Part shown: positions 62,444 to 64,000 of the stretch, one piece after another | How positions within the stretch are numbered: the stretch's first letter is position 1 | How the letters are laid out: each line of letters starts with the position of its first letter | Assembly (NCBI GenBank): GCA_000934455.1 | Contig: KN882207.1 | Coordinates: 256,412 to 320,411, forward strand | Length of the DNA stretch: 64,000 nt | Source: Apostichopus parvimensis | Lineage: Eukaryota > Echinodermata > Holothuroidea > Aspidochirotida > Stichopodidae | Direction of reading: 5' to 3' | Program-made: the position numbers and the translations under genes | The notes under the pieces: generated by a model | Told to the model about the DNA's origin: nothing | Database searches by the model: none | What the model saw: only the letters and a program-made list of their open reading frames with translations

Positions 62444-64000
62444 GTAAGTGACAAATGTAAAGCTAAATGATTTGCCCAGTTCGACAGAACCTGATCCTGG
62501 TTTTTCGCGCAACAGGGTCATATGCGTAAGACCTATATGAAGAATTTACGAATCCAGGACTGTTCAAATCAAGGCTTACCCATCATCACAAAACCGTCTT
62601 TATTATACCGTCTTTATTATAGTCTAGCCTAGATTGATAAGTATTTTCAGAACTTTGTGTGTAAGATAGGTCACTTGTCCTTGTCTTAGCTTGCATCTGC
62701 TGCATCTTTCGGAAGATATGTTAGTTTAGTGTTACTAAGTTGTAATTGTAAATGCATGATGACAACTTAGTAGCATGGTGGGCTCATAATTGACGCACTT
62801 AAGGATTTGATCAACGATGTCTATCAAGGAAAAATCCAAATCACTCAACTGCATGTGTTTGTCATATGTGTAGTTCCTCGGAAATGTTATGATCTCAAAA
62901 TATTTAAGGTTCTGTGCTTATGCACCGTACAATTGAGCAGAATTTGACCACAAAATGTCTGCCGTGTCAAGTTCTGTCATACCCCTAAATTGACACATTC
63001 GTCAATAAGCTAACTGTAGTGTAGGCCTTAGTATACATCCATTGAGTGACTTTAGATGCTGTTTGCTATGCTCTGATTAATTCTGCTTGACTGCAAAAAG
63101 TTAAAGTGGCCTGCTGTATCGTTGCTAGTAATAATTGAAGGTGAATCAATTACTGGGGTGCGTCAATTATGAAGCCTTTACTTTATAGTAATACTAATAC
63201 TAGGCCTACTACTAGTGCTTAGTAACATGGTAACTGGTATTATGGTCATTTAATATGATGAACTATAAAACTTGGATCTGACAGTGTTTAATGTTACCCC
63301 ATAATTATGAATGTAAAAGTAATTTCTCAGTCTAGCCTCTTAGCTAATAACTTTGCAATGTGGTTATACTAAGTTAGGCCTCTGCCTACAATCATGTAGG
63401 TCTAGGCTAGGTTGGTATACTGCAGTATAAAGTAAGTAAGTAATGCAAAGATCATACTACATAAGCTATACATGTTATTAGATAAAAAACATTGCTAAAT
63501 GACAATATCTCTGATGTCCCACTGTAGTTTAGTTTTATCCTTCAACTATGATCAGATTCCAACAGAGATAGAAAGAATTATATTTGTAAAGGTTGTGAGT
63601 CAAAATGCTCAAATCTAGAACAAATTCTCCTACCTTCAGGGATGTTTTGAAGTTTGCTGTATAATACCAGTAAAATGGGTGAAATAATCCATGAAAGTGC
63701 GTCATACTACAAAATGTTCCTTTGATTCTTTTCCATTTCCATTAGTATGTAACATTCTGGCCAAATTTTCTTTTTGGTTGTATCAAAGAAATTCTGTGCA
63801 CATTTAGGCCTCATGAATTTCCTCTTTTCTTTTCCTGTTCTGGTTGAAAAAAAGTCTCACCATGCACAATTTCGTATTTAATCTTGAGTTATGTTACTTT
63901 ATATGACAGGTTTCAAGAAATGATATCCTATCCAGGGAACCATTTAGTGTTCAAATTTTGTGTAGTGGCTTTGAAGGCTCTGAAAATTGCTATACATCTT
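62444..64000. other. Possible intron and downstream sequence at window edge
   Basis: AT-rich sequence without a recognised exon. An acceptor-like tttatatgacag at 63898-63909 is followed by sequence open in two frames to the window end, but nothing in it was recognised. Confidence 0.35.

Overview
The window is AT-rich animal nuclear DNA. It has long introns, U2-type GT-AG splice sites, dense tandem repeats, and many small DNA transposons, tRNA-derived SINEs and LINE pieces. The gene content is ordinary deuterostome housekeeping. The repeat style (many short TTAA and hAT-type elements, G-run transposon ends) suggests a marine invertebrate deuterostome, probably an echinoderm such as a sea cucumber. 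That assignment is an inference; no species-diagnostic sequence was recognised.

Layout from left to right. (1) 1-137: piece of a hAT/ZMYM-type transposase on the minus strand, followed by G-run transposon ends up to about 1.9 kb. (2) 2163-2465 (+): last coding exon of a TIGAR-family phosphatase. (3) 8234-5440 (-): a complete four-exon FAM177A-like gene of 159 codons. (4) 12710-32092 (+): a complete 14-exon TMEM62 gene, about 652 codons, with all metallophosphoesterase motifs and the C-terminal membrane helices. Its first exon carries an apparent one-base frame shift. (5) 57268-38073 (-): a complete 20-exon UTP25 (DEF/DIEXF) gene of about 771 codons, whose terminal exon is interrupted by a 165-N assembly gap flanked by a duplicated sequence. 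(6) 62.2-64 kb: a YY1-like promoter motif and a possible first exon of another plus-strand gene.

The genes are convergent (TIGAR/FAM177A), divergent (FAM177A/TMEM62), then convergent (TMEM62/UTP25). They do not form a pathway: TIGAR acts in sugar-phosphate metabolism, FAM177A and TMEM62 are poorly characterised proteins (a Golgi-linked protein and a membrane phosphoesterase), and UTP25 acts in 18S rRNA maturation in the nucleolus. One more exon-like block (13922-13721, minus) lies inside TMEM62 intron 1 and was not recognised.

Mobile and repeated DNA fills the introns: a hAT-type MITE with an exact 8-bp target duplication, a 1.7-kb TTAA element, three copies of a 367-bp TTAA MITE, a 5'-truncated L1/Tx1-like LINE with a 14-bp target duplication and poly-A tail, a CR1/L2-like LINE piece, three copies of one tRNA-headed SINE, two degenerate copies of other tRNA-like SINEs, three hammerhead-ribozyme-like tails, and three large intronic minisatellites. 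No bacterial, viral, CRISPR or defence-type system was seen. The most useful observations concern gene structure and element families, not a new pathway.
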